Shown: positions 9,448 to 18,430 of the stretch, in pieces
How the letters are laid out: every line of letters begins with the position of its first letter
Position numbering within the stretch: position 1 is the first letter of the stretch
Assembly: GCF_902506295.1 (NCBI RefSeq)
Contig: NZ_LR733312.1
Span: 1,502,095-1,566,094, forward strand
DNA length: 64,000 bases
Source of the DNA: Luteimonas sp. 9C
Lineage (GTDB): Bacteria > Pseudomonadota > Gammaproteobacteria > Xanthomonadales > Xanthomonadaceae
Direction: 5' to 3'
The notes under the pieces: model-generated
What the model was told of the DNA's origin: nothing
What the model saw: only the letters and a program-made list of their open reading frames with translations
The model's database searches: none
Made by a program: the position numbers and the translations under genes

Positions 9448-11091
9448 TCAGTCACGTTCGCCGCGCATGATCTGACCGCCCTGATGCAGCTCGAGCGATG
9501 TCACCGTGTCGTCCGCGTCGCGCTGGAAGTGCAGCTCGATGCCGAAGGCCGGCGCGGCGAAGCGGTCGGTGCCGGTGGCGTCGAGCGGAAGCGCGCCCTG
9601 TCCGGTCGCCTGCGCGCGGAGCCGGCCGTCGGCGCTGTCGACCCTGAGCACGAAGTCCGGCATCAGCGTGTAGTCGCCAGCGTAGTCGGCGAGCGGCACG
9701 TCGGTCGCCTGCGCTGCCGTTGGCCGGGTATCGGTCGCACGTGTCGCCGCCATCGCGCCGCCGCCCTGGTGCCAGACGAAGCTGTAGCTGCCATCCGCCG
9801 CGCGCTTCGGCGACAGCAGGGCGTCGAACTGCACCGGAAAGAAATCCCCTGCATCGTCGTAGCCCAGTTCGAAGATCGGCTGGCCGGCGGGATGGATCGT
9901 CAGCGCGTCGCCCCTGCGCGCCAACTCGACCTGCATGCCGGCGCCGAGCCGCCAGGTACCCACCAGTCCGTCGACGAGTGCCGACGGCGGTGTCGCCAGC
10001 TTGCGCGGCTTGCCGACCGGCACTGATGGATCGAGCAGATGCGCGCCCAGACTGCCGAGACCGCCGAGCGCGGTCAGCGCCGTGTCCGAGAGGATCACGA
10101 CCCCGCGCTCGTGCGCAGGATCGAACCCGACCAGCGACGAGAAGCCGCCGGTGCCGCCCTCGTGCATCAGCACCTCGCGACCGGCCAGCGGCGCGATCAT
10201 CCAGTGCATCGCCATCGGTGGCTGTTGCGACACCGGTTGCTGGGTGCGCTGCAACGCGGCGAGTACCGGCGCGGCCGTCGCGCCCTCCGCCTGGCCGAGC
10301 TGCGCCTGGACGTAGCGGACCATGTCGTCGAGCGTGGCACGCACGCCGCCGACGCCGGCCATGTCCCCGGGAATCGTCCAGGCCGGGGTCTCGTTGCCGT
10401 TGGGCAGGTGCCCCGCCGCCGCACGCACGCCATCGGGGCGCTGCGCGATATAGGCGTGGTCCATGCCGAGCGGCGCGAACAGCTGCGCATCGATCAGCGA
10501 CTCGAACGGCTGGCCGGCGCGCTGCGCGACGGCATACGACAGCAGCATCGACGCGAAATTGGAGTACTCGAACTGCGCACCCGGCGCGCGCGTCAGGGTG
10601 ACATCGGCCAGCGAGGCGAGCAGCGCCTCCGGCGTCAGCGCCGCATAGGGATCGGCGGGATCGGTAATCGGCATCCGCGTCGGCAATGCGGGCAGGCCGG
10701 ACGTGTGGGTGACCACGTGGCGCAGCAGGATCGGCTGGCCTTCGAATGTCGGCACCGCGGTCCCTGCAGGCAGCCAGGCCGACAGCGGGTCGTCGAGAGA
10801 CGCCTGGCCCTCGGTGATCAGCTGCGCAAGCAACGCGGCGGTCATCGTCTTGCTGACCGAGCCGATCTCGAATGCACTGTCGGCGCCGATACGCGGGTTG
10901 GCCGTGCCGTCGGCGCAGCGATACGTCCGCGCCACGGTGTCGCCATCGACGACGGCGACCGCGAGGCACGCGCCGGTGCGGTCTTCCATGAGCCGCTGAT
11001 CGACGATGCCAGCGAGTTCGCCATCGGTCATCGCGGATGCGCCGCTACTGACGGCGAGCATCGCGGCGAGGGTCAAAGCGTTGGGCCACAT
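9448..11091 (-). CDS. secreted class C beta-lactamase-like serine hydrolase
   Basis: The 547-residue protein starts at 11091 with GGAG nine bases upstream and has a signal peptide ending near SSGASA-MTDG (residue 20). The beta-lactamase/transpeptidase fold is shown by the SxxK nucleophile motif in EIGSVSKTMTAALLAQL (Ser78, Lys81) and the YxN motif in FEYSNFASMLLSYA. A second domain of about 180 residues after position 350 (the DUF3471-like C-terminal region) contains repeated GDYTLMPDF-like strands. Such proteins include D-aminopeptidases, esterases and AmpC relatives; length and tail favour an esterase or peptidase over a true AmpC. Its stop lies 10 bases upstream of the kinase start, so it may be co-transcribed with the two-component system. 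Confidence 0.88.
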   Translation of the reverse strand: MWPNALTLAAMLAVSSGASAMTDGELAGIVDQRLMEDRTGACLAVAVVDGDTVARTYRCADGTANPRIGADSAFEIGSVSKTMTAALLAQLITEGQASLDDPLSAWLPAGTAVPTFEGQPILLRHVVTHTSGLPALPTRMPITDPADPYAALTPEALLASLADVTLTRAPGAQFEYSNFASMLLSYAVAQRAGQPFESLIDAQLFAPLGMDHAYIAQRPDGVRAAAGHLPNGNETPAWTIPGDMAGVGGVRATLDDMVRYVQAQLGQAEGATAAPVLAALQRTQQPVSQQPPMAMHWMIAPLAGREVLMHEGGTGGFSSLVGFDPAHERGVVILSDTALTALGGLGSLGAHLLDPSVPVGKPRKLATPPSALVDGLVGTWRLGAGMQVELARRGDALTIHPAGQPIFELGYDDAGDFFPVQFDALLSPKRAADGSYSFVWHQGGGAMAATRATDTRPTAAQATDVPLADYAGDYTLMPDFVLRVDSADGRLRAQATGQGALPLDATGTDRFAAPAFGIELHFQRDADDTVTSLELHQGGQIMRGERD

Positions 11092-11239
11092 GCGGATCTC
11101 CTGTCCATGAGTAGGATCGTGATGCTGCAACGGCAACGCGACCTGTGCACGGGCGTGCGACGAACCACCCGATCCGGCGGATGAACGCCGCGCTGGCGCG
11201 CCGGCGGCGCGGCGAACCTGCCGTGTCGCGCCCATTCGA

Positions 11240-12487
11240 TCAGTCGGCCAGCACCGCCCGCATTGCGTGCGCGTAGCCGCGCGCGGCGTCTGCATGCAGT
11301 GCATGACGCCCCCCGGTAACGACCGTCCGCCCGGCCACGTGGACCTCGCGCGCCAGGGGCCGGTTGCCGGCGAACAGCCAGCGGTCGAGCACGTCGTCTT
11401 TCGTCGCGCCGGCGAGCAGCGGTGCATCGGCGTCGAGTACGACTGCATCGTCAGCTGCGTCGAAGCCGGTCGACGCCGCGGCACTGGCCTGCACGCCGGC
11501 GAACAGCGTCGCGCCGACGCTGGGCGTCGCGGCTGCGACCGCGATGTTGCGGCGCTGCGTGACGAGGCGCTGGCCGTATTCCAGCCAGCGCAGCTCCTCG
11601 ACCGGCGAGACCGAAATGTGCGAATCCGACCCGATGCCCCAGGCGCCGCCGGCATCGAGGTACTCGCGCAAGGGGAACAGGCCGTCGCCGAGATTGGCTT
11701 CCGTCGTCGGACACAGCGCGACGGTCGCGCCGCTGCGCGCGATGCCGGCGACTTCGGCCGCGTCGAGATGGGTCGCGTGCACCAGCGTCCAGCGCGCGTC
11801 GACCGGTGCGTTGTCGAGCAGCCACGCGACCGGGCGCCCACCACGCACCGCGAGACATTCGTCGACCTCGGGCACCTGCTCGGCGATGTGGATGTGGAGC
11901 CGTGCATCGTCCGGCAGGCCGTCCAGCACTGCGTGCATCGCATCGACCGGCACGGCGCGCAGGCTGTGCAGCGCGCAGCCGACGCGCAGCGTGTCGTCCC
12001 GGCGCGCGTGCAGATCGGCGAACAGCCGCAGGTAGCCGTCCACGTCGTGGCCGAAGCGGCGCTGGCGTTCGCCGAGCGGCCGCCCGTCGAACCCGCCGGT
12101 CATGTACAGCACCGGCAGCAGCGTCAGCCGGATGCCGGTGATGCGCGCGGCGTCGATCAGCGCATCGGCCATCGCGCTCGCGGGCGCGTAGGGCGCACCG
12201 TCCGGTGCGTGGTGGACGTAATGGAATTCGCAGACCGTCGTGTAGCCCGCTTCGAGCATCTCGACGTAGAGCTGCGTGGCGACCGCGCGCAGGGTGTCGG
12301 GATCGAAGCGACCGGCCATGCGGTACATGGTCTCGCGCCAGGTCCAGAACGAATCGGCCGGATCGGTCTGCACTTCGGCCAGGCCGGCCATCGCCCGCTG
12401 AAACGCATGCGAGTGCAGGTTCGCGATACCGGGCAGGCGCCAGCCTGCGGACGTGCGCTCGGCATGGATCGCGGGGACATCGTGCAT
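11240..12487 (-). CDS. hutF: formimidoylglutamate deiminase
   Basis: HutF removes ammonia from N-formimino-L-glutamate to give N-formyl-L-glutamate, the branch of histidine degradation that ends with the HutG deformylase. The 415-residue protein starts [13 protein letters not shown] at 12487, with AGGAG about nine bases upstream. It is an amidohydrolase: metal-binding HxH in [14 protein letters not shown], later His in LHIHIAEQ and the Asp in [20 protein letters not shown], a HutF signature. It is divergent from hutI with a small gene between them. No hutG is visible in this window. Confidence 0.95.
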   Translation of the reverse strand: MHDVPAIHAERTSAGWRLPGIANLHSHAFQRAMAGLAEVQTDPADSFWTWRETMYRMAGRFDPDTLRAVATQLYVEMLEAGYTTVCEFHYVHHAPDGAPYAPASAMADALIDAARITGIRLTLLPVLYMTGGFDGRPLGERQRRFGHDVDGYLRLFADLHARRDDTLRVGCALHSLRAVPVDAMHAVLDGLPDDARLHIHIAEQVPEVDECLAVRGGRPVAWLLDNAPVDARWTLVHATHLDAAEVAGIARSGATVALCPTTEANLGDGLFPLREYLDAGGAWGIGSDSHISVSPVEELRWLEYGQRLVTQRRNIAVAAATPSVGATLFAGVQASAAASTGFDAADDAVVLDADAPLLAGATKDDVLDRWLFAGNRPLAREVHVAGRTVVTGGRHALHADAARGYAHAMRAVLAD

Positions 12488-12548
12488 CGGGCCGGCTCCT
12501 CGAAAACGTGTGCGGTAGGCTAGCTGGTCTTCCGCCCGGGAACATGCG

Positions 12549-12767
12549 ATGCGTCCAACTTCGATCGCCCTGCTGTGCGCACTGGTCGCCGTTACCGGCG
12601 GCCTGGTGGCGGTGTTCGCCGGCGTGTCCTCGAGCCGCAAACGGCAGTCCGATGCGTCGTCCGGCGGCGATGGCGTCCTGGTCGAGGCCGGGTCGAAACA
12701 CGGACGCCATGACGCCGGTGATTGGGGCTCGGACGGTGGCGGTGATGGAGGCGGCGGTGGCGATTGA
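12549..12767 (+). CDS. small membrane protein with Gly/Asp-rich tail
   Basis: A 72-residue frame begins [20 protein letters not shown], a single hydrophobic segment at residues 5-25, then a basic SSSRKRQSD patch and a tail rich in Gly, Asp and Ser ending [13 protein letters not shown]. Similar short proteins with one membrane helix and such tails are familiar to me from Xanthomonadaceae genomes but have no assigned function. It fills the gap between divergent hutF and hutI and its last codons overlap the hutI start. The Shine-Dalgarno site is weak. It could be a chance frame in GC-rich DNA, but the helix plus tail argues against that. Confidence 0.55.
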   Translation: MRPTSIALLCALVAVTGGLVAVFAGVSSSRKRQSDASSGGDGVLVEAGSKHGRHDAGDWGSDGGGDGGGGGD

Positions 12768-13977
12768 ATCCTGGGACGGCCTGCTGCTGGGCGCGACGCT
12801 CGCGACGCTGGCCGACGACGCGGGCTACGGCCTTACCGACGACGGTGCACTCGCCTGGCGCGATGGCGTGATCGTCTACGCCGGTCCGCGCACCGGACTG
12901 CCGGCCGACGCGGAAGCCAACGCCGATCTCGTCGTCGAAACCGATGGGCTGGTCACGCCCGGCTTGATCGACTGCCACACGCACGCGGTATTCGCGGGCA
13001 ACCGCGCCGCCGAATTCGAGCAGCGCCTGCAGGGCGCGAGTTACGAGGAGATCGCGCGTGCCGGTGGCGGCATCGTTTCGACGGTGCGCGCGGTGCGCGA
13101 GGCCGAGGAGGACACGTTGCTCGCGCAGTCGTTGCCGCGCGCGCGCGCACTGGTCGCCGATGGCGTGACGACGCTGGAGATCAAATCCGGCTACGGCCTC
13201 GACTTCGACAACGAGCGCAAGATGCTGCGCGTCGCGCGGCGTATCGGCTCGGTGCTGGGCATCACCGTGCGCACGACCTTTCTGGGCGCGCACGCGTTGC
13301 CGCCGGAGTTCGCGGGCCGCAGCGATGCCTACATCGACGCCGTCTGCGACTGGCTGCCGCGCCTGCACGCGGAAGGCCTGGTGGACGCCGTCGATGCGTT
13401 CGCCGAGCGCATCGCCTTCAGCGTGGACCAGACGCGCCGCGTGTTCGAGGTGGCCAACGCGCTCGGCCTGCCGGTGAAGCTGCACGCCGACCAGCTCAGC
13501 GATGGCGCAGGCGCCGCGCTGGTGGCGGAGTTCGGTGGCCTGTCGGCCGATCACGTCGAACACACCTCGCCCGCCGGCGTAGCCGCGATGGCCGCGGCCG
13601 GCACCGTCGCCGTACTGCTGCCGGGCGCATTCCACGTGCTGCGCGAAACCACACTGCCGCCGCTCGAGTCGTTCCGCAGCGCCGGCGTGCCGATGGCGGT
13701 CGCGACGGATTGCAATCCGGGCACGTCCCCGCTGCTGTCGCTGCGTCAGGCGATGCAGCTGTCGTGCACACATTTCCGCTTGACGCCGGAAGAGGCGCTG
13801 CGCGGCGCGACCGTGCACGCGGCGCGTGCGCTCGGCCTGGCCGATCGCGGACGTTTGGTGGTGGGCCAGCGCGCTGATTTCGCCTGCTGGCAGCTCGCGC
13901 AGCCGGCCGAGCTCGTCTACTGGCTCGGCGGTCCCCTGCTGGCGATGTCGTTCGCGGGCGGCAATCGTCTGGCCTGA
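12745..13977 (+). CDS. hutI: imidazolonepropionase
   Basis: HutI hydrolyses 4-imidazolone-5-propionate to N-formimino-L-glutamate, the third step of histidine degradation. The protein has about 410 residues and the metal ligands and signatures of the family: [70 protein letters not shown], and [12 protein letters not shown]. The start is uncertain. The ATG at 12745 fits family length; a GTG at 12757 has GGAGG just upstream and gives 406 residues. Either way it overlaps the end of the small gene before it. A good terminator follows. The frame remains open far upstream to 12205 without family similarity. Confidence 0.96.
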   Translation: MEAAVAIESWDGLLLGATLATLADDAGYGLTDDGALAWRDGVIVYAGPRTGLPADAEANADLVVETDGLVTPGLIDCHTHAVFAGNRAAEFEQRLQGASYEEIARAGGGIVSTVRAVREAEEDTLLAQSLPRARALVADGVTTLEIKSGYGLDFDNERKMLRVARRIGSVLGITVRTTFLGAHALPPEFAGRSDAYIDAVCDWLPRLHAEGLVDAVDAFAERIAFSVDQTRRVFEVANALGLPVKLHADQLSDGAGAALVAEFGGLSADHVEHTSPAGVAAMAAAGTVAVLLPGAFHVLRETTLPPLESFRSAGVPMAVATDCNPGTSPLLSLRQAMQLSCTHFRLTPEEALRGATVHAARALGLADRGRLVVGQRADFACWQLAQPAELVYWLGGPLLAMSFAGGNRLA

Positions 13978-14000
13978 GCGCAGCGGACGCCCCGAAACGC

Positions 14001-14026
14001 GAAAGCCCCGCACAGGCGGGGCTTTC
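14001..14026. terminator. bidirectional hairpin terminator
   Basis: An 11-base perfect stem (GAAAGCCCCGC, loop ACAG, then GCGGGGCTTTC at 14016-14026) sits between the hutI stop and the convergent bTHX stop. The stem ends in CTTTC on both strands, so it can end transcripts from both genes. Confidence 0.88.
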
Positions 14027-14048
14027 GACGCGCGGCGGGGCCTGGAAC

Positions 14049-14231
14049 TCAGGCCTTCTTCGCGACGGCCTTCTTCGCCGGTGCCTTGGCAACGGTCTTG
14101 CTGCCGGCGGCCTTCTTCACGACCGGTGCGGTCGCGGTGCCGGTGGCCTTGACGAGGCCCTTCGAGCGGCTGTTGCCGTAGCTCGAGTTGTAACGCTTGC
14201 CCTTGAGGGTCTTGCGGTCGCCCTTACCCAT
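14049..14231 (-). CDS. 30S ribosomal protein bTHX
   Basis: The 60-residue basic protein begins MGKGDRKTLKGKRYNSSYGN, the hallmark of the THX (S31/bTHX) ribosomal protein, a small peptide that sits at the head of the 30S subunit. A consensus AGGAG lies nine bases before the ATG at 14231. The second half (residues 30-60) is a Lys/Ala-rich tail (VVKKAAGSKT and KAPAKKAVAKKA) resembling histone H1-like C termini. The original Thermus protein is about 26 residues, so this tail is an extension of the kind seen in several proteobacteria. Single gene, with terminator on its 3' side. Confidence 0.93.
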   Translation of the reverse strand: MGKGDRKTLKGKRYNSSYGNSRSKGLVKATGTATAPVVKKAAGSKTVAKAPAKKAVAKKA

Positions 14232-14337
14232 TACTGTGCTCCTGGAGTGCTGCGTGTTGAATTCGTCTGGCGCGATGTGCGCCGCCAGGGCGCACAGGAC
14301 CGCGGATTCTAGCACGCGGCCCGAAGTCGGAAGGCGC

Positions 14338-14733
14338 TCAGCGCCCCGCGCTGGCGTGGGTCAGGCGCAGGTTCAGCAGATGCGCGCCGGCCAGCAGCAG
14401 GCCGCCGATGCTCATCACCACGGCATGGGTCACGGTGTGATCGTGCAGATGGGTGAACGAGCCGGCCCAGACCAGCGCGAGACCGGGCACCAGCAGGGCC
14501 CAGGCGCGGAACGCGCGATGGCGGCGCCAGCCCAGGGTCAGCGTGGTCGCGCCCAACAGGGTGGCGAACACGACGAAGGCCTGGTCGATGTCGACCCAGC
14601 CGCCGATGTTCAGCCCGAACGCCGGCAGCAGCGCCAGCGCAACCGGCAACAGCGCGCAGTGGACCGCGCACAGGAACGACGCGGCGAAACCGACGCGGTC
14701 TGCGCGTTGCAGGGTGGAATCGTGTGCAGCCAT
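14338..14733 (-). CDS. MerC-family membrane protein
   Basis: The 131-residue protein has four hydrophobic helices and the MerC metal-binding Cys pair in helix one (FLCAVHCALLP; Cys22 and Cys26), plus a His-rich loop HLHDHTVTH between helices three and four. Classical MerC imports mercuric ions; MerC-like genes are also found under Zur control beside zinc receptors. Here it is divergent from a His-rich TonB receptor and shares its AT-rich promoter, so a role in zinc movement or handling across the inner membrane is the better inference. No other mer genes are present. Confidence 0.85.
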   Translation of the reverse strand: MAAHDSTLQRADRVGFAASFLCAVHCALLPVALALLPAFGLNIGGWVDIDQAFVVFATLLGATTLTLGWRRHRAFRAWALLVPGLALVWAGSFTHLHDHTVTHAVVMSIGGLLLAGAHLLNLRLTHASAGR

Positions 14734-14758
14734 GTCTTTTGGGGGGTGCGGGGATTTG

Positions 14759-14776
14759 CGTAACATTATAACATTC
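14759..14776. promoter_or_regulatory. candidate Zur operator in divergent promoter
   Basis: In an otherwise GC-rich region the intergenic DNA holds TAACATTATAACATT at 14761-14775. It contains TATAACAT, the half-site of proteobacterial Zur boxes, at 14767-14774, and a second imperfect TAACAT copy seven bases before. It lies 33 bases before the receptor ATG and 28 before the MerC-like ATG, where a repressor would block both. Symmetry is imperfect, so the call rests partly on context (nearby zur gene). Confidence 0.6.
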
Positions 14777-14807
14777 CCTCTTCGCCCACCAGTGTACTGC
14801 ATCCGCA

Positions 14808-17027
14808 ATGACCAGAAGCTGCCGTTCCGCCCCCGCCCCGACCCGTCTCGCCATCGCCGTCGCCCTGCTGCTGCCGACCGCCGCGTTCGCCCAGTCGACC
14901 AGCCAGACCCATGCGCATCCGACCACGCTCGACCGCGTCCAGGTCACCGCGACGCCGCTCGGTGGCGACGCCGAGGATCTCGCGCACCCGGTGGAGGTGC
15001 TGTATGGCGACGCGCTGGAAGACCGCAAGGCCGGCACGCTCGGCGACACCGTGTCGTCATTGCCGGGCGTGCAGAGCGGGTTCTTCGGCACCGGTGTCGG
15101 CCGCCCGATCATCCGCGGCCAAGAAGGCCCCCGCGTGCAGGTGCTCTCGGGCGGCATCGGCAGCATGGACGCCTCCACGGTCAGCGCCGACCACGCGGTC
15201 AGCATCGAGCCCTTCCTCGCCGACCAGATCGAGGTGCTCAAGGGTCCGGCCAACCTGCTCTACGGCAGTGGCGCAATCGGTGGCGCGGTCAACGTGGTCG
15301 ACGGCCGCATCGCGCGCGAAGTGCCGGACCGCCCGATCAGCGGTCGCGCGGAACTGCGCGCCGGCAGCGGCAACGACGAGCGCAGCGGCATGTTCCGCCT
15401 CGACGGCGTCAGCGGCGAGAACCTGGTGCTGCACGTCGATGGCGTGATCCGCAATACCGGCGACTTCGACATTCCCGGCTTCGCCCTGGCGCCCGAAGAC
15501 CATGACCACAACCCTGACCACGACCACGACGAAGCACATGCGGACGAAGAGAACGCCTTCGGCGTGCTGCCCAACAGTTCGATCCGCACCCGCGCCGGCG
15601 CCGTCGGCGCCACATACTTCGGCGAACGCGGCCATCTCGGTGTCGCGCTGAGCACCTACCGCACCAACTACGGCCTGCCCGACGGCGCGCATTCGCACGA
15701 GGAAGAAGAAGGCGGCCACGATCACGATCACGATGACGACCATGACCACGATCACGACCATGCCGAAGACGCGCATGAGCACGGCTCGGTCCGCATCGAT
15801 CTGGTGCAGAACCGGCTCGACCTGAAAGGCGGCATCTACGATCCGCTGCCGTTCCTCAGCGCGTTGAACGTGCGTGCGGCCTACAACGACTACGAGCACG
15901 TCGAACTCGAAGGCGACGAGATCGGCACCCGGTTCACCAACAAGGGCACCGAGGCCCGCATCGAGGCGGTGCAGAACCCCTTCAACGGCTGGAACGGCGC
16001 GTTCGGCCTGCAGATCGGCCACGTCGATTTCAGTGCGGTCGGCGAAGAGGCCTTCGTGCCGCCGAGCGTGACCGACACCCTCGGCCTGTTCGTCGTGCAG
16101 GAGAAGGAATTCGGACCGGTGAAGCTCGAGTTCGGCGGCCGCCACGAGCGCGTCGAGATCGATCCGGCGGACGGTGAGTCGCGCAAGTTTGACGCCAGCA
16201 GCCTGTCCGGGGCGGCGATCTGGCACCTGACGGACGTGTTCGACCTGCGCTTCGGTGCCGACATTTCCGGCCGCGCGCCGACGAACGAGGAACTGTTCGC
16301 CGCCGGTCCGCACATCGCGACGCGCTCGATCGAAATCGGCGACGCGGACCTCGACACCGAACGCGGCCAGCGTCTGGAAGTCGGCGTGCACGCGCACACC
16401 GACCGCGTCGAGTTCAAGGCGGCCGTCTACCAGACCCAGTTCAAGCGCTTCACCTACCTCGCCGACACCGGCGTGGTCGAGGACGATCTGCCCGTGCGGC
16501 TGTGGACGCAGGGCGATGCGACGTTCCGCGGCGCGGAGGCCGAGGCGAAGTTCCATCTGGTCGAATCGGATGCCGGTGATTTCGATCTGCGCGTGTTCGG
16601 CGATGTCGTGCGCGCGGAACTCGACGGCAGCGGCACCCGCACGGTGCAGTTCGCGGTGCCGCACGGCGACCATGCGCACAACTACGAAACCGAGATCGCG
16701 CTGGGCGGCAATCTGCCGCGTATCGCGCCCTCACGCATCGGCGCGGACCTCAACTGGAGCCTTGGTGGCTGGCGCGCCAACATCGGCGCGGTGCGCTACC
16801 AGAAGCAGGACCGCGTGGCGGCGCTCGAAGCACCGAGCCCGGGCTACACGCTGGTCAATGCCGGTGTCGCCTGGCGCGTCGGTGAAGCCGACGGCACCCA
16901 GTGGGAGCTGTTCCTCGACGGTCGCAACCTGACCGACCAGGAAGCCCGCCCGCACACCTCGCTGCTGCGCGATTTCGCGCCGCTGCCCGGCCGCACCGTC
17001 GCCGGCGGCATTCGCGTCTATTTCTGA
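14808..17027 (+). CDS. TonB-dependent receptor, ZnuD-like, His-rich (probable zinc uptake)
   Basis: This outer-membrane receptor of 739 residues has a signal peptide (cleavage near TAAFAQ, residue 29), a plug domain at about 45-170 (VQVTATPLGGDAEDL, IIRGQEGPRVQVL, IEVLKGPANLLYGSGAIGGA) and a 22-strand-type barrel ending in an aromatic YF at the C terminus. Two extracellular-loop segments, residues 230-246 and 294-326, are packed with His/Asp/Glu (DHDHNPDHDHDEAHADEE; HDHDHDDDHDHDHDHAEDAH). That is the signature of ZnuD-type zinc receptors and distinguishes it from siderophore receptors. Its promoter holds a Zur-like site, and zur lies just downstream on the other strand. Alternatives are nickel or copper uptake. 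Confidence 0.9.
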   Translation: MTRSCRSAPAPTRLAIAVALLLPTAAFAQSTSQTHAHPTTLDRVQVTATPLGGDAEDLAHPVEVLYGDALEDRKAGTLGDTVSSLPGVQSGFFGTGVGRPIIRGQEGPRVQVLSGGIGSMDASTVSADHAVSIEPFLADQIEVLKGPANLLYGSGAIGGAVNVVDGRIAREVPDRPISGRAELRAGSGNDERSGMFRLDGVSGENLVLHVDGVIRNTGDFDIPGFALAPEDHDHNPDHDHDEAHADEENAFGVLPNSSIRTRAGAVGATYFGERGHLGVALSTYRTNYGLPDGAHSHEEEEGGHDHDHDDDHDHDHDHAEDAHEHGSVRIDLVQNRLDLKGGIYDPLPFLSALNVRAAYNDYEHVELEGDEIGTRFTNKGTEARIEAVQNPFNGWNGAFGLQIGHVDFSAVGEEAFVPPSVTDTLGLFVVQEKEFGPVKLEFGGRHERVEIDPADGESRKFDASSLSGAAIWHLTDVFDLRFGADISGRAPTNEELFAAGPHIATRSIEIGDADLDTERGQRLEVGVHAHTDRVEFKAAVYQTQFKRFTYLADTGVVEDDLPVRLWTQGDATFRGAEAEAKFHLVESDAGDFDLRVFGDVVRAELDGSGTRTVQFAVPHGDHAHNYETEIALGGNLPRIAPSRIGADLNWSLGGWRANIGAVRYQKQDRVAALEAPSPGYTLVNAGVAWRVGEADGTQWELFLDGRNLTDQEARPHTSLLRDFAPLPGRTVAGGIRVYF

Positions 17028-17094
17028 TGCGTCTCCCCGCCGGCACGCACTGACCGGTCCCCGCTCTCTCCAGTGACGCCTGCGTCACCGCCCC

Positions 17095-17125
17095 GCCCCG
17101 GTTTCCGGTGCGGGGCTTTTTTTTT
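17095..17125 (+). terminator. Rho-independent terminator
   Basis: GCCCCG (17095-17100) pairs with CGGGGC (17111-17116), with an inner loop containing CCGG, followed by nine T residues at 17117-17125. It ends the receptor transcript. Confidence 0.88.
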
Positions 17126-17268
17126 ACGCGGCTGGATAGTCGGCCACGGTCGCGCCGGGTCAGCCGATCACAACCCTTGAACGCCTGGGATGAAGCGGAT
17201 GCGTCTGCGGAGCCGGTGACCGATGCTCCCGACGCGCGATCGAAGCGTCGACGGCGCCGGAAATCCGC

Positions 17269-17769
17269 TCAGTCGGCCGGAGCGTCCGCGCACTGCGCGC
17301 ACAGGCCGTGCACTTCCAGCGTCTGCGCCTGCGGCACGAACCCCAGTGCACGGGCGCGTTCGTCGAGCGAGGCGACGACCGCCTCGTCCTCCAGCTCCAC
17401 GGCGCTGTGGCAGCGATCGCAGATCAGGAACGGCACCGAATGCTGCGCCGTACTCGGATGGTGGCAGGCCACGAATGCGTTGACCGACTGCAGCTTGTGG
17501 ATGAAACCGTTGGCCAGCAGGAAATCCAGCGCGCGATACACCGTCGGCGGCGCCGCAGCGCCGGGTCCGTCGCCCTCGCGCACCTGGTCGAGCAGGTCAT
17601 AGGCCTTCAGCGGCCGGCCTGCCTGTGCAATCAACCCGAGCACATGCGCGCGGATCGGCGTGAGCCGCAGGCCGCGCTCGCTGCAGGCGTGCTCCACCGC
17701 ACGGATGAAGCCCGCGGCATCGTCGACGTGGTGGTGTGGATCCGTGCAGGTGTGGTCGTGCTTGGCCAT
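17269..17769 (-). CDS. zur: zinc uptake regulator, Fur family
   Basis: The 166-residue protein is a Fur-family repressor. The start at 17769 gives an N terminus rich in His (MAKHDHTCTDPHHHVDD), followed by the winged helix (LRLTPIRAHVLGLIAQAGRP and PPTVYRALDFLLANGFIHKL) and the metal domain with structural-zinc cysteines CDRC (117, 120) and CAQC (157, 160), plus the regulatory FVACHHP. The A/P-rich linker before PPTVYRAL and the His-rich N terminus are typical of Zur rather than Fur. It is convergent with the putative zinc receptor, 240 bases away. With zinc bound it would repress that receptor and the MerC-like gene. Confidence 0.9.
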   Translation of the reverse strand: MAKHDHTCTDPHHHVDDAAGFIRAVEHACSERGLRLTPIRAHVLGLIAQAGRPLKAYDLLDQVREGDGPGAAAPPTVYRALDFLLANGFIHKLQSVNAFVACHHPSTAQHSVPFLICDRCHSAVELEDEAVVASLDERARALGFVPQAQTLEVHGLCAQCADAPAD

Positions 17770-17946
17770 GCGCCCATGATGGGTGCGAGGGCGCACCGAC
17801 TCAAGCGTGGCCGTGTTTTCACGCGAGGTTCGGCGTGGTCGCTTCAAGCCGGTGTCCGACTCGCGATGCGATTGGTCTTTAGACCCGCCAGGGATCCGTA
17901 CGCTCACTGACCGCTGCTGCTCGACGACGACACACAGCATTTGCTA

Positions 17947-18430
17947 ACCCGGAGGGCGCCGCACATGGATGTGCGGCGTTTTCCGACTGAGGCAGGATGC
18001 CGAGTCGGAAAATCCCGGTGCACTACAAGCCGCGGGCTTCGGACGTGTCGGGGAGACGTTTTTCTTTGGTTCCGTTTCTTTTGGCGTCAACCAAAAGAAA
18101 TGAACTCGGCCGCGTCAGCGGACGAAAGCGTTTGATCTACGCCCGCGCGTGTTGGCGATTCGCCTTCGGCGAGAAGCGAAGTCCAGAGCTTCCACTCGCC
18201 TTGCGGCGAGCGGGTTCATTTCTTTTGCTGGTCCAACGCACGCAGTGCGAACGGCGAAGCCGGCCCCGAAGGGGCGAGCATCGAAGATGCGAGTCAAAGA
18301 AACGGAACCAAAGAAAACGGCCTCCCCGACTCGTCCACAGCCCGCGGCGTCACGCGTACCAGGATTTTCCGAATCGGCATCCTGCCTCGATCGGAAAACG
18401 CCGCCCATCCATGGTCGGCGCCCTACGGGT
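17947..18430. repeat. 484-base composite inverted repeat with nested hairpins
   Basis: Two arms of about 130 bases face each other: 17947-18081 and 18296-18430. They are roughly 85-90% identical as reverse complements, sharing GGGCGCCG, ATGGATG, GCGGCGTTTTCCGA, GAGGCAGGATGCCGA and TTCTTTGGTTCCGTTTCTTT. The centre holds short perfect hairpins: TTTCTTTTGG/CCAAAAGAAA (18075-18100), TCGCC-TTC-GGCGA (18160-18172), CTCGCC-TTGC-GGCGAG (18195-18210), GCCCC-GAA-GGGGC (18263-18275) and GCATC-GAA-GATGC (18278-18290). Apart from 177 bases upstream of zur and 76 bases before the gltX stop, both featureless, it fills the largest gene-free stretch (17770-18506). Reading frames through it look like chance. 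I recognise similar hairpin-rich intergenic elements as a habit of Lysobacter-like genomes. Confidence 0.88.

Noticed and set aside
12205-12744. Long 5' extension of the hutI frame
   Set aside because: It runs antisense through hutF and has no imidazolonepropionase similarity before residue 180.
15500-15780. Repeated CAYGAY-like units suggesting a CRISPR or satellite
   Set aside because: They are codons for His/Asp-rich loops in a long conserved frame, with no equal-length spacers.
15057-16679. 540-residue minus-strand frame opposite the TonB receptor
   Set aside because: Reverse frame of a receptor with plug and barrel motifs; its Val-rich run comes from the His/Asp repeats on the other strand.
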